Assembly (NCBI GenBank): GCA_016932835.1
Contig: JAFGCD010000144.1
Coordinates: 1-54,260 of the forward strand
From: Sedimentisphaerales bacterium
Lineage (GTDB): Bacteria; Planctomycetota; Phycisphaerae; Sedimentisphaerales; Anaerobacaceae
Direction: 5' to 3'
Length of the DNA stretch: 54,260 bases
Within the stretch, counting starts at the first letter, position 1, and each line of letters begins with the position of its first letter. The position numbers and the translations under genes were made by a program. Below are positions 1 through 6,913 of this stretch, in pieces. A model generated the notes under the pieces. It was given only the letters and a program-made list of their open reading frames with translations, made no database searches and had not been told where the DNA came from.

Positions 1-84
1 GGCAAAAGATATCTGGATATGACTGTGGAGAACGACACCCCCGCCTTACAGCAAAAAAGAATTTACAGAAAGAACGTTGCTTGA
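1..84 (+). CDS. C-terminal fragment of a truncated upstream gene (tentative)
   Basis: The frame starting at base 1 is open for 27 codons and ends with TGA at 82-84. The visible tail is polar and basic (ending ...RIYRKNVA) and has no recognisable motif. The next gene on the same strand starts 87 bases later. This is probably the 3' end of a gene lying outside the window, but so short an open stretch could be chance. No function is assigned. Confidence 0.35.
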   Translation, partial: GKRYLDMTVENDTPALQQKRIYRKNVA

Positions 85-171
85 TCGGCTGGGCTGATTA
101 TAGTAGGTTTAGTGTTACTGCTAAAATACTATCCCCCAAGCAACTCCTGACACATATTCGACAGAGCATAG

Positions 172-720
172 ATGGAATATACGAAATTGGAGAAATGGCT
201 CTTGCCAAAGAAATGGCACGATGATGCCCTTCTTGAATGGAAGCAACCGCAGGAAGCTTGGCGTATTCTTGAGGAGAAATCACGCTCGTTGAAACGAGTA
301 CTTTTTTGGACAATCCTCTTCTTTCTATTCTGTTCCTTGGCTTGTCAAGTGGTCGTTTGGCTGGACGACGGCTCCTTTCCTCTCAAGCACCAACTGTTTA
401 TTTCCCTATTTGCCAGTGTAGGTAGCATAGCTGTGGCTTCGCTCATTTGGTGGTTTGCCCCAGTAATTATGAAGATTTCCGATACTGCGATTACAAGACT
501 TGTATGGAATGACAGAAAGACATGGCACTTCAAAAAGCTTCGGGAGTATCGTTATGAGTCGCTTCAATTGAATTCGAAGATAGTGCCTGTTCTTGTGTTG
601 ACTAACATCAAGGGGAAGCAGTTCCGAATGGCTCTGAGCGATTCAATCAAGTTGGATGAGCTTGCTGGTATACTCGAAAAGCATGGTATTCTTAGAATGG
701 AGTCGGAAGCCGAACCATAG
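172..720 (+). CDS. Hypothetical membrane protein with two transmembrane helices
   Basis: The product is 182 residues and I do not recognise the family. Residues about 1-40 are hydrophilic and charged. Two hydrophobic segments follow (about 43-65 and 72-100). A soluble C-terminal half (about 103-182) carries alternating hydrophobic residues, as in a small alpha/beta or PH-like domain. The layout resembles small bacterial membrane proteins in which a two-helix hairpin carries a cytoplasmic domain, but that is inference. No clear Shine-Dalgarno sequence lies before the ATG. By eye the gene is richer in A and T than almost everything downstream, which suggests a different origin or weak selection. 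The nearest downstream gene is tRNA-Pro on the other strand. Confidence 0.7.
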   Translation: MEYTKLEKWLLPKKWHDDALLEWKQPQEAWRILEEKSRSLKRVLFWTILFFLFCSLACQVVVWLDDGSFPLKHQLFISLFASVGSIAVASLIWWFAPVIMKISDTAITRLVWNDRKTWHFKKLREYRYESLQLNSKIVPVLVLTNIKGKQFRMALSDSIKLDELAGILEKHGILRMESEAEP

Positions 721-864
721 CACCTCCTCCTTCTCCACCTCTCGAAGCACCCCGTTTTTCACCTATTCCACAACTCACCACCCACTCAGAGTAGGTATCT
801 CCCAGACGCTCAGTTGCCGCTGGGACTACTTGTGTAGGGAGTGGGGGAGTAGTGGAGTAGGGAA

Positions 865-895
865 AATCCTCATTATTCGGCTAATAATGAGGATT
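865..895 (-). terminator. Hairpin just 3' of tRNA-Pro, candidate terminator
   Basis: A perfect 13-base-pair inverted repeat (865-877 with 883-895) encloses a 5-base loop. It begins 6 bases beyond the 3' end of the minus-strand tRNA. Read on the minus strand, the stem is followed only by a short T run (TTTT overlapping the stem end), so it may act as a weak intrinsic terminator or as a 3' processing and stability hairpin. Confidence 0.55.
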
Positions 896-901
896 CTGAA
901 A

Positions 902-976
902 TCGGGGTGATAGGATTCGAACCTACGGCCTCCTGCTCCCAAAGCAGGCGCTCTAGCCAAGCTGAGCTACACCCCG
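902..976 (-). tRNA. tRNA-Pro (anticodon UGG)
   Basis: Read on the minus strand, the 75-base sequence folds as a cloverleaf. The acceptor stem is CGGGGTG pairing with CACCCCG, with discriminator A. The anticodon stem CCTGC/GCAGG encloses the loop TTTGGGA, which gives anticodon TGG. The T arm carries GGTTCGAATCC. The C1-G72 acceptor pair is typical of bacterial tRNA-Pro. The 3' CCA is not encoded and must be added after transcription. UGG can read all or most proline codons by wobble. Confidence 0.95.
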
Positions 977-1346
977 TTTTTCTTTGGCCTGCGGCCAAGC
1001 CGGTGCCTGCGAAACCATTGCGGGCGATTCTTCGTTACGGCAAGACCCTGCCGCCAGCGCAGCCATTGTAAGAAAAGAGTACCGCCGAGACAACCATTTT
1101 AACTTGGGCATTGTGCTTTTTAGGTTCACATAGCTCTTGAAGCGTCTTATGGTGCTCAAGGGCAGGCGGGGTTAAATGATGCTGTCAGTACATCAGAAGC
1201 AGGAGTTATCGGCTGTGCTTCGGCGGCATACGGCATCGCGCAGCCAGCCTCCGAATCGAAATGACCTCGAAATGGCCGCGGAAACCGCATTAAACTTGTG
1301 TTGCCCGCCAATAGGGCCTCGAAATTCCCCCGCCCGCAAACGCCCC
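977..1346. other. Non-coding stretch between tRNA-Pro and the HTH gene
   Basis: No convincing gene is present. Open frames here (for example 1156-1368 minus and 1176-1370 plus) overlap each other and lack ribosome sites and domain-like composition. A small inverted repeat (TTGGCC, three bases, GGCCAA) lies at 984-998, just upstream of the tRNA on its own strand. The rest shows no structure I can name. Confidence 0.5.
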
Positions 1347-1415
1347 TTATGCAAAAAAACAATTGCATAATGCCTGTTATTACGATACAATACTTAGCGT
1401 TAAGAATGTTCTTAA
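1347..1415 (+). promoter_or_regulatory. Sigma-70-type promoter framed by two inverted repeats
   Basis: A candidate -35 element TTGCAT (1363-1368) and a -10 element TACAAT (1386-1391) are 17 bases apart and sit upstream of the HTH gene. An inverted repeat TTATGCA...TGCATAA (1347-1353 with 1364-1370) overlaps the -35 element. A second one, TTAAGAA-TG-TTCTTAA (1400-1415), falls at about +3 to +18 of the predicted transcript. Both are good operator candidates. The downstream gene encodes a DNA-binding domain, so autoregulation is a reasonable guess, but nothing here proves it. Confidence 0.55.
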
Positions 1416-1468
1416 AAGGTCAGAAACCGTGGGCAGCCGCGCCGTCAGCCGATGGGAGGTAAGTGATC

Positions 1469-2758
1469 ATGGCTGGTATGTTCTACTCATTGCAGGAAGC
1501 CGCCGAGAAGCTCGGCAAGACACCAGAGGAAGTCAGCGAAATAGCAAGGGCGGGTAGATTACGCGAGTTTCGCGATGGCCCGAATCTGCTGTTCAAGGTC
1601 GATGAAGTCGAAGCGCTCGTCGCAGAAGAGGGCGTCCCGATCCAGATAGAGGGTTTGGAAGATGAGTCTATGGCGCAGGCTATGGAAGTTGAAGCCCCTA
1701 TGGATTTGGAGATTCCCGACGATGAAGTGCCGCTGGATTTAGGCGACGCCGATTTTGACGCTCAACCACCGGCCGCCCTGGAACCCGAAGCGCCCCTGGA
1801 GTTGGATATACCCCAGATGGAAACGCCCGAATTCGAGGCGGCAGAACCAGTGTCGCCGGACTTCGATATGCCCGTTGAGTTCGAGACACCTCAGCCGCAG
1901 ACGCCCGAACCGGCGATGCCGGAGTTCGAAATGCCTTCTGAAATTGAGGCGCCGGAAATGGAAATCCCGGAACTTGATGATGCGATCTCCCATGGACAGC
2001 CGGCCGGCACCAGTGAAATTCTACTGGCGCCTGAAACAGGGGCCCCGGTCGCACCAAGTGAATTGACCAATGCCGATACAGCCATAACCGGCGAAGGTCT
2101 CAGCGTTCTCGGCGAAACCGACAAGGATTATGCAATAACCGACGATACCCTGGGCGAAACGGTAGGCTCGCTGGGTCTTGCCGCAACGGGAACCACCCCC
2201 GAAGCATCTCTGGAAGAGATTGAAGGAGACGTAAATCTTGACAGCTTCGGAAGCGGCTCCGGCCTGCTGGATCTTTCTCTGCAGGCCGATGACACTTCGC
2301 TGGGCGGGATTCTCGACGAGATATACACCGCCGAGGACGAGGTCGTTGAGCCGGCCGATGCCGGCACCGTGGCGGAAGTAGCCGCAGAAGCGGACCAAGT
2401 GGCTGCTGACGAAGGACTTGTTGCCGCTCAGGCCGGCCTGGCCATGCCGGGGTTCGCGCAGGTCTTCGAGCCACCCCTGGATAAGGGCGGCAAAATCCTT
2501 ACGGGGCTTATGATCTTACCCGGTCTTTTGCTAATCTATACGTTCATTGTGACGCTCAGCGGACTCACAAGCGTGGTTCCATCGGTACTCACACCGATTC
2601 AGGGTGTCCTGTGGTATGTGATAGGAGCGCTTTGCGCAATCTCGCTCGGCGTGGGCATATATGCTCTCGTGGCCGACATGGAAAGCTCTCCAAAGCCGCC
2701 AAAGGCGAAGAAAGTAAAGCCCAAGAAAGAGAAAAAGCCCAAAAAGGCGAAGAAATAA
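1469..2758 (+). CDS. Excisionase/MerR-like HTH protein with acidic linker and two TM helices
   Basis: The product is 429 residues. Residues about 1-50 form a helix-turn-helix of the excisionase/MerR type (MAGMFYSLQEAAEKLGKT..., then ...GRLREFRDGPNLLFK). A long acidic, Pro-rich, low-complexity region follows (about 55-330). Next come two hydrophobic helices (about 343-367 and 378-400) and a Lys/Pro-rich tail of about 25 residues. I chose ATG 1469 because GGGAGG (1454-1459) is correctly spaced from it; the in-frame GTG at 1463 is too close. A paralogue at 51173-51895 shares the HTH and the same sequence context around the start codon. The likely topology puts both the HTH and the lysine tail in the cytoplasm. 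The DNA target and function are unknown; a role as a membrane-tethered regulator or chromosome anchor is inference. Confidence 0.85.
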   Translation: MAGMFYSLQEAAEKLGKTPEEVSEIARAGRLREFRDGPNLLFKVDEVEALVAEEGVPIQIEGLEDESMAQAMEVEAPMDLEIPDDEVPLDLGDADFDAQPPAALEPEAPLELDIPQMETPEFEAAEPVSPDFDMPVEFETPQPQTPEPAMPEFEMPSEIEAPEMEIPELDDAISHGQPAGTSEILLAPETGAPVAPSELTNADTAITGEGLSVLGETDKDYAITDDTLGETVGSLGLAATGTTPEASLEEIEGDVNLDSFGSGSGLLDLSLQADDTSLGGILDEIYTAEDEVVEPADAGTVAEVAAEADQVAADEGLVAAQAGLAMPGFAQVFEPPLDKGGKILTGLMILPGLLLIYTFIVTLSGLTSVVPSVLTPIQGVLWYVIGALCAISLGVGIYALVADMESSPKPPKAKKVKPKKEKKPKKAKK

Positions 2759-2833
2759 TCGTGGCCTGACGCACGCCTAAAGCGGTCTCCACCCTGCCGT
2801 CACATTTGCCGGCGGGCTGCTTTTGGTAAGGTC

Positions 2834-3841
2834 CTAATCCTGCCCTTCTCCGTTTGCACTCACATCAGGCTCGGCTTGCGTTGCTGCCTTATGCTCTTCC
2901 AAAGCAGGCTGTCCTGCCTCTGAGGAATACTCGGCGATAGGAATAGCCGAGTCGTGCGATATCTGCATTGAAATGCCCTTTTGGCCCTCGTAAGAGACTT
3001 GTGAAACAGGAATCGCCGGTTTCCCGGGCTCCTGCGATTCAGCAGTGTTCCGATCGTCATCGGCCTCTGTTACCGCGATAATAGCATTCTGGACCGCCTG
3101 CTCAGGCGGCTCATCGGTCAATGCACGCAAGTAAATTGTAGATACCGAGGCCGTTTGCTCGGCTGAAACCAGCTTTGACCTGACCAATTCCAGCAGACCG
3201 AGAAACAATCCGACCATAACCAGCCGGCCGCTCCCCCGCTCGAAAATCTGCTCGAAAGTCAACTGCCCTTCGCTCTGAAGGCGATGCAGTATCTCTATTT
3301 GATACAAATCAATAGGTGTATCATCCTCGATATGACGGACATCCACGGCGGTGCCTGTCGCCCTGCATACGGAGTCGAAGGCCTCAAGCAGGTCCCAGAT
3401 ACTGATCTGCTCGATATCAACCTCCGGCTCACTCTGGCCGCTCAACATATCTATAATGCTGTCCGGACGCGCAAATCGCTGCTTGTGCTCGTCTGCGGCG
3501 GCGTTGAGAAGATTCGCAGCATCCTTATATTTCTTATATTCCAAAAGCTGGCGAATAAGCTCCGCACGCGGGTCTGAAAAATCTTCTTCCCCCATCATTT
3601 CGGGCTCGGCCTGAGGCAGCAGCATCGCCGACTTTATCTGCATCAGCGTCGCGGCCATGACAAGAAAATCACCTGCAAGATCGATATCGAAGCTCTTGAG
3701 CATCTCGATATACCGAATGTACTGGTCCGTTATCCGCGCGATGGGGATGTCGTAGATATCGACCTCCTCCTTGCGAACCAGATACAGCAGCAAATCCAGC
3801 GGCCCGGCGAATATATCCAGATTTACACGATAATCGGCCAA
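2834..3841 (-). CDS. scpA: Segregation and condensation protein A
   Basis: The product is 335 residues, longer than the typical 240-280 because of an extended acidic, low-complexity C-terminal tail (about 255-335). The N-terminus matches the ScpA kleisin signature (YRVNLDIFAGPLDLLLYLV, then the KEEVDIYDIPIARITDQY region). A winged-helix-like segment with 'IEILHRLQSEGQLTFEQIFE' lies around residues 180-230. ScpA bridges SMC heads with ScpB in the SMC condensin that compacts and segregates chromosomes. No scpB or smc is seen in the window. The start is TTG at 3841, directly abutting the stop of the DUF2007 gene, with GGAGG in the end of that gene, so translation is likely coupled. It is the third gene of the trpS-DUF2007-scpA operon. 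Confidence 0.92.
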   Translation of the reverse strand: MADYRVNLDIFAGPLDLLLYLVRKEEVDIYDIPIARITDQYIRYIEMLKSFDIDLAGDFLVMAATLMQIKSAMLLPQAEPEMMGEEDFSDPRAELIRQLLEYKKYKDAANLLNAAADEHKQRFARPDSIIDMLSGQSEPEVDIEQISIWDLLEAFDSVCRATGTAVDVRHIEDDTPIDLYQIEILHRLQSEGQLTFEQIFERGSGRLVMVGLFLGLLELVRSKLVSAEQTASVSTIYLRALTDEPPEQAVQNAIIAVTEADDDRNTAESQEPGKPAIPVSQVSYEGQKGISMQISHDSAIPIAEYSSEAGQPALEEHKAATQAEPDVSANGEGQD

Positions 3842-4072
3842 TTACTCCTCCTGTTTCTCATTGGATTCGAGTATTTCGATTGCTCGCCTGGCATCGCTCT
3901 CGAAAGTCTGTACCTCCACGTCCGCCCCGGCAACCATTCCGGAGAAAGTATTGGCTACATTCTCGCCCGTCACAACCGATTTGATGCCGTTATCGGCCAG
4001 CAACTGCTTGGCGAGTTCCGCTTCGATGCCGTCCTCAAACCGTGCGACTGTAACAAGCTTCTCATCCATCAT
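3842..4072 (-). CDS. DUF2007-type small protein (putative signal-transducing protein)
   Basis: This 76-residue protein starts MMDEKLVTVARFEDGIEAEL and continues with a segment on residue retention (LLADNGIKSVVTGENV) and ...ADVEVQTFESDARRAIEIL. That pattern fits the small DUF2007 ferredoxin-like fold, whose role is not established. Its ATG overlaps the trpS stop by four bases (ATGA), and its stop directly adjoins the scpA start, so the three genes are very probably co-transcribed and translationally coupled. A second ATG lies immediately after the first. Confidence 0.8.
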   Translation of the reverse strand: MMDEKLVTVARFEDGIEAELAKQLLADNGIKSVVTGENVANTFSGMVAGADVEVQTFESDARRAIEILESNEKQEE

Positions 4073-5037
4073 TGTACTCCCAATCCGACGGCTTTCCTCG
4101 CTTTGGCAAGGGTCTCGGCGGCAACGGCCTTGGCTCGTTTGGCGCCGTTTTCCAGGACCTCGTTGATATAGCCGATATTACTTGCGAGCTCAACTCTTTT
4201 CTCGCGGTAGGGCTTGAAGTAGTCTATTATCAGCTCTGCCAGCCGCTTTTTGGCTTCACCATACCCCATGCCGCCGTTTTTATACCTATTTTCCCACTCG
4301 CTCAGTTCTTCAGCCGACGCCACTAACTTCAAAAGAGCAAAAACGTTACAGTTATCCGGGTCTTTCGCATCTTCGACGGGCGTCGAGTCTGTAACGATCT
4401 TCATGATCTTCTTCTTAATGCCGGCTTCTGGCTCGAATATCTCGATCGTATTGTCGTAACTTTTGCTCATCTTTCGCCCGTCCAGCCCGGGAACCACCGC
4501 TACGGATTCGATTATGTGCTCCTTCGGCAGGGTCAGTATCTCGCCGTAATTGTTGTTGAACCGGATGGCGATATCACGGGTCACCTCGATATGCTGCTTC
4601 TGATCCGCACCGACAGGAACGAGATTGCTGTTGAAAATAAGTATATCCGCGGCCTGAAGGACGGGATACGCAAACAAGCCGTGATTCGGGCTGAGCCCCT
4701 GGGCCACCTTGTCCTTGAAGCTGGTACATCTCTGCAGAAGCCCCATAGGCGTAATGCAGGAGAGCAGCCACGTCAGCTCTGTAACTTCGGGCACATCCGA
4801 CTGACGCCAGAAAACCGTTTTTTCCGGGTCAAGCCCCAGGGCCAGATAGTCTATAGCAACATCGGTAATTCGCTGAGCCACTTCAGCCGGTGCCGGATTG
4901 CTTGTCAGCGAGTGATAATCGGCGATGAAATAGAAACACTCATGCTCGGCCTGAAGCTCGAGCTGCGGACGCATAGCTCCGAAGAAATTGCCTATGTGAA
5001 GCCTGCCGGACGGCTGGATTCCCGAAAGAACTCTCAA
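4069..5037 (-). CDS. trpS: Tryptophanyl-tRNA synthetase
   Basis: This class I aminoacyl-tRNA synthetase charges tRNA-Trp. The 322-residue length is normal for the bacterial enzyme. The N-terminus MRVLSGIQPSGRLHIGNFFG carries the HIGH-type motif (HIGN, residues 14-17), and DGRKMSKSYDN near residue 190 is the KMSKS loop. The start is TTG at 5037, preceded by AAGGAG at a suitable distance; no ATG with an N-terminus that matches the family is available. It is the first gene of the minus-strand operon with the DUF2007 gene and scpA, a trpS-scpA neighbourhood that recurs in bacteria. Confidence 0.96.
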   Translation of the reverse strand: MRVLSGIQPSGRLHIGNFFGAMRPQLELQAEHECFYFIADYHSLTSNPAPAEVAQRITDVAIDYLALGLDPEKTVFWRQSDVPEVTELTWLLSCITPMGLLQRCTSFKDKVAQGLSPNHGLFAYPVLQAADILIFNSNLVPVGADQKQHIEVTRDIAIRFNNNYGEILTLPKEHIIESVAVVPGLDGRKMSKSYDNTIEIFEPEAGIKKKIMKIVTDSTPVEDAKDPDNCNVFALLKLVASAEELSEWENRYKNGGMGYGEAKKRLAELIIDYFKPYREKRVELASNIGYINEVLENGAKRAKAVAAETLAKARKAVGLGVQ

Positions 5038-5482
5038 ATCAATCTCCTTGCATCAAACCAAGCAACGCGAATAATACGGCCGTTTTGTGCAAGATTACCC
5101 CGCCGGGGCCCAAATGTCAAGTATTAAGAATGCACCCTTCTCCCGCGTGAACGGTTTTTCGCCCGGCTGTGAACTATCATTGCCTGCCGCCTGCAAAGGC
5201 GCCTCGGAAAGCACCTTCACACAACAGGGGCGTGTCCCCCCGTTTATATCGACAAGAACAGCAACAGGCCCCGCCGCCGACAACCATCAAGGCCTTCTCA
5301 AGGAGTGATCAAGGTCGTAAACAAGCCGCCAAACGAGGCCGACATGAAATTCAAATCCACCCCAGGGCCTGCAATCTATACAGTTCCGACATAAAGGCCA
5401 AGGTCGGACCTCAGTATCAGCGGAGCAGTTGCCGCAAAGTCAGGCTCTTAAAATCTGCGGTCTCTTTGAACGTGTATATGAC
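5038..5482. other. Non-coding stretch upstream of trpS
   Basis: These 445 bases lie between trpS and the end of the small basic-protein gene, both on the minus strand. The open frames seen here on the plus strand are Pro/Arg-rich, out of register with any ribosome site and unlike any family I know. The trpS promoter should be in the 5040-5150 part, but no well-spaced -35/-10 pair stands out. Confidence 0.4.
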
Positions 5483-5695
5483 TCACGCTCTGCCGAGGGA
5501 CTTCATATACCGCTTTGATTTGCGAAGCCCCATTCTCGATGCTTTCTTCTTCACTGCGTCGTTAGGCCGCCCAAGCTTGGCGGAAATCATCGCGGTGGGA
5601 TTGTTGGGGAAGAGCTTTTTCAGCAGAGCCAAATCACTCTTTGTCCATACACCTTTCTTGAGCTTCTTCGTGGTTTTTCTCTTCTTCTTCGCCAT
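5483..5695 (-). CDS. Small basic Myb/homeodomain-like DNA-binding protein
   Basis: The product is 70 residues and strongly basic. A Lys/Arg-rich N-terminus (MAKKKRKTTKKLKKG) leads into a compact three-helix segment (VWTKSDLALLKKLFPNNPTA, then ISAKLGRPNDAVKKKASRMG). The spacing of Trp, the acidic/Leu helix and the 'LGR..DAVK.KA..MGL' recognition-like helix resembles SANT/Myb or phage-type homeodomain-like HTH folds. I infer a small nucleoid-associated or regulatory DNA-binding role. AAAGGA lies at a good distance before the ATG, and a promoter is visible upstream. It is monocistronic. Confidence 0.75.
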   Translation of the reverse strand: MAKKKRKTTKKLKKGVWTKSDLALLKKLFPNNPTAMISAKLGRPNDAVKKKASRMGLRKSKRYMKSLGRA

Positions 5696-5749
5696 TGGAT
5701 GAGTCCTTTCACATCAGATGGACATATGGCTAAACACTCGCTTGCGGTG

Positions 5750-5778
5750 ATTCTATCAGGTCACGCACATCAAATCAA
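5750..5778 (-). promoter_or_regulatory. Sigma-70-type promoter of the small basic protein
   Basis: On the minus strand, TTGATT (5778-5773) and TAGAAT (5755-5750) are separated by 17 bases. They sit 55 bases upstream of the ATG at 5695. Confidence 0.5.
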
Positions 5779-5831
5779 ACATTTTTCCGATTTATGGCAA
5801 AAACTTTTTCCATACCGGAAAAGCGGGCATG

Positions 5832-5860
5832 TTGGCATCGGCCTGGATTTGGTATATACT
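5832..5860 (+). promoter_or_regulatory. Sigma-70-type promoter upstream of the MBL-fold gene
   Basis: TTGGCA (5832-5837) and TATACT (5855-5860) are 17 bases apart; each matches the consensus in five of six positions. The predicted leader to the ATG at 6037 is about 170 bases long and contains the palindrome at 5880-5897. Confidence 0.55.
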
Positions 5861-5879
5861 CGGTATTATTCGCGTCCCT

Positions 5880-5897
5880 CCGGAGGCATGCCTCCGG
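5880..5897. promoter_or_regulatory. Perfect 18-bp GC-rich palindrome in the MBL-gene leader
   Basis: The sequence CCGGAGGCATGCCTCCGG is its own reverse complement. It begins about 13 bases downstream of the predicted transcription start. It could be an operator or, in RNA, a short hairpin. Flanking GCGTCCCT and AGGGAGACGC partly extend the symmetry at a larger scale. Confidence 0.45.
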
Positions 5898-6036
5898 GGA
5901 CAGTTCCCGTTTCAGGGAGACGCGAATGTGACAAATAGCCCGGATTACGCAGAAAACATGGGAATTGTCCCGTGGTTCGGATGATACCCAAAGCAGGAAT
6001 TCTTACCGGAATGCTACAAAGAGGGAAGTTGTCGGT

Positions 6037-6903
6037 ATGGTGAAGATTACCGTTGCACAGACATGTGACAATCTGGCCGATCAGCTGCAAAAAAGGCCTC
6101 TTTCGAACGACAAAGTGTATTTCTGGTGGCTGGGCCAGGCCGGCTTTATCTTCCTTTACCGGGGCCGAAGCCTGATGATCGATCCGTACCTCTCGAACCA
6201 CCTGGCGGAGAAATATGCCGGCAAGGAATTCGACCATGTCCGCATGATGCCCGCCCCCATTCAGCCGGAACAGGTGCAAAACCTTGATTGGCTTCTATGC
6301 ACACACGCCCACGGCGACCACATGGATCCGCAGACACTGCCTTTGATAATGCAAAACAACCCCAAGTGCAGAATAGTGGTCCCTGCCGCCGAGACAAGCA
6401 GAATCCGGGAAATTGGCCTGGATTCCGATACGGTCATCCCGGCTGACGAAGGCGATACTATCAACCTGGCCGAGGGTATCACTGTCTCCGCCATAGCATC
6501 CGCACACGAACAGACAAGAGTCAACGAGGCCGAACGGCACCATTTTCTCGGATATGTCATCCGTATGGGGCATTTCACCGTCTATCATCCCGGCGACTGC
6601 GTTCCTTACGCCTCTCTGGCAAAAAAACTCAGGGACAAGGGTATAGACCTGGCCTTGATGCCCGTCAACGGGCGTGACGAATATCGAGCCGAACGCAATA
6701 TCCCCGGCAACTTCACATTCGAAGAGTCTCTCGATCTGTGCCGCCGGCTGGGTATCCCCCTGATGATGTGCCACCACTTCAGCATGTTCAGCTTTAATAC
6801 GATCGACCCGGCTGTGCTGAGAGACATAATCGACAAATTGGGAGCCGGCGAGACTGTCTTGGTCCCTCAATTGAACAGGCGCTATTCGCTCTCGAAGCAG
6901 TAA
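6037..6903 (+). CDS. Metallo-beta-lactamase-fold hydrolase, UlaG-like
   Basis: The product is 288 residues from ATG 6037, which has AGAGGGAAG upstream; the longer TTG-start frame adds a tail that does not look like protein. The metal-binding motif HAHGDH is at residues 90-95. Later ligand regions are SAHE, HPGDC and MCHHF. The N-terminal 'YFWWLGQAGFIF....SLMIDPYLS' is typical of the UlaG/L-ascorbate-6-phosphate lactonase branch of the MBL superfamily. It is cytoplasmic, with no signal peptide. It converges with xylulokinase, and together with the dehydrogenase and propeller genes it suggests hydrolysis of a sugar lactone or phosphorylated lactone. The substrate is not visible from sequence. 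Confidence 0.85.
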   Translation: MVKITVAQTCDNLADQLQKRPLSNDKVYFWWLGQAGFIFLYRGRSLMIDPYLSNHLAEKYAGKEFDHVRMMPAPIQPEQVQNLDWLLCTHAHGDHMDPQTLPLIMQNNPKCRIVVPAAETSRIREIGLDSDTVIPADEGDTINLAEGITVSAIASAHEQTRVNEAERHHFLGYVIRMGHFTVYHPGDCVPYASLAKKLRDKGIDLALMPVNGRDEYRAERNIPGNFTFEESLDLCRRLGIPLMMCHHFSMFSFNTIDPAVLRDIIDKLGAGETVLVPQLNRRYSLSKQ

Positions 6904-6913
6904 CAGCCGGCGA

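Noticed and set aside
2759..2833. Terminator between the convergent HTH and scpA genes
   Set aside because: GC-rich partial complementarity near 2790-2820 is followed by TTTT, but the stem is too imperfect to call.
5169..5702. 177-residue plus-strand frame across the small basic-protein gene
   Set aside because: Composition looks random, no ribosome site, and it covers a well-supported minus-strand gene and promoter.
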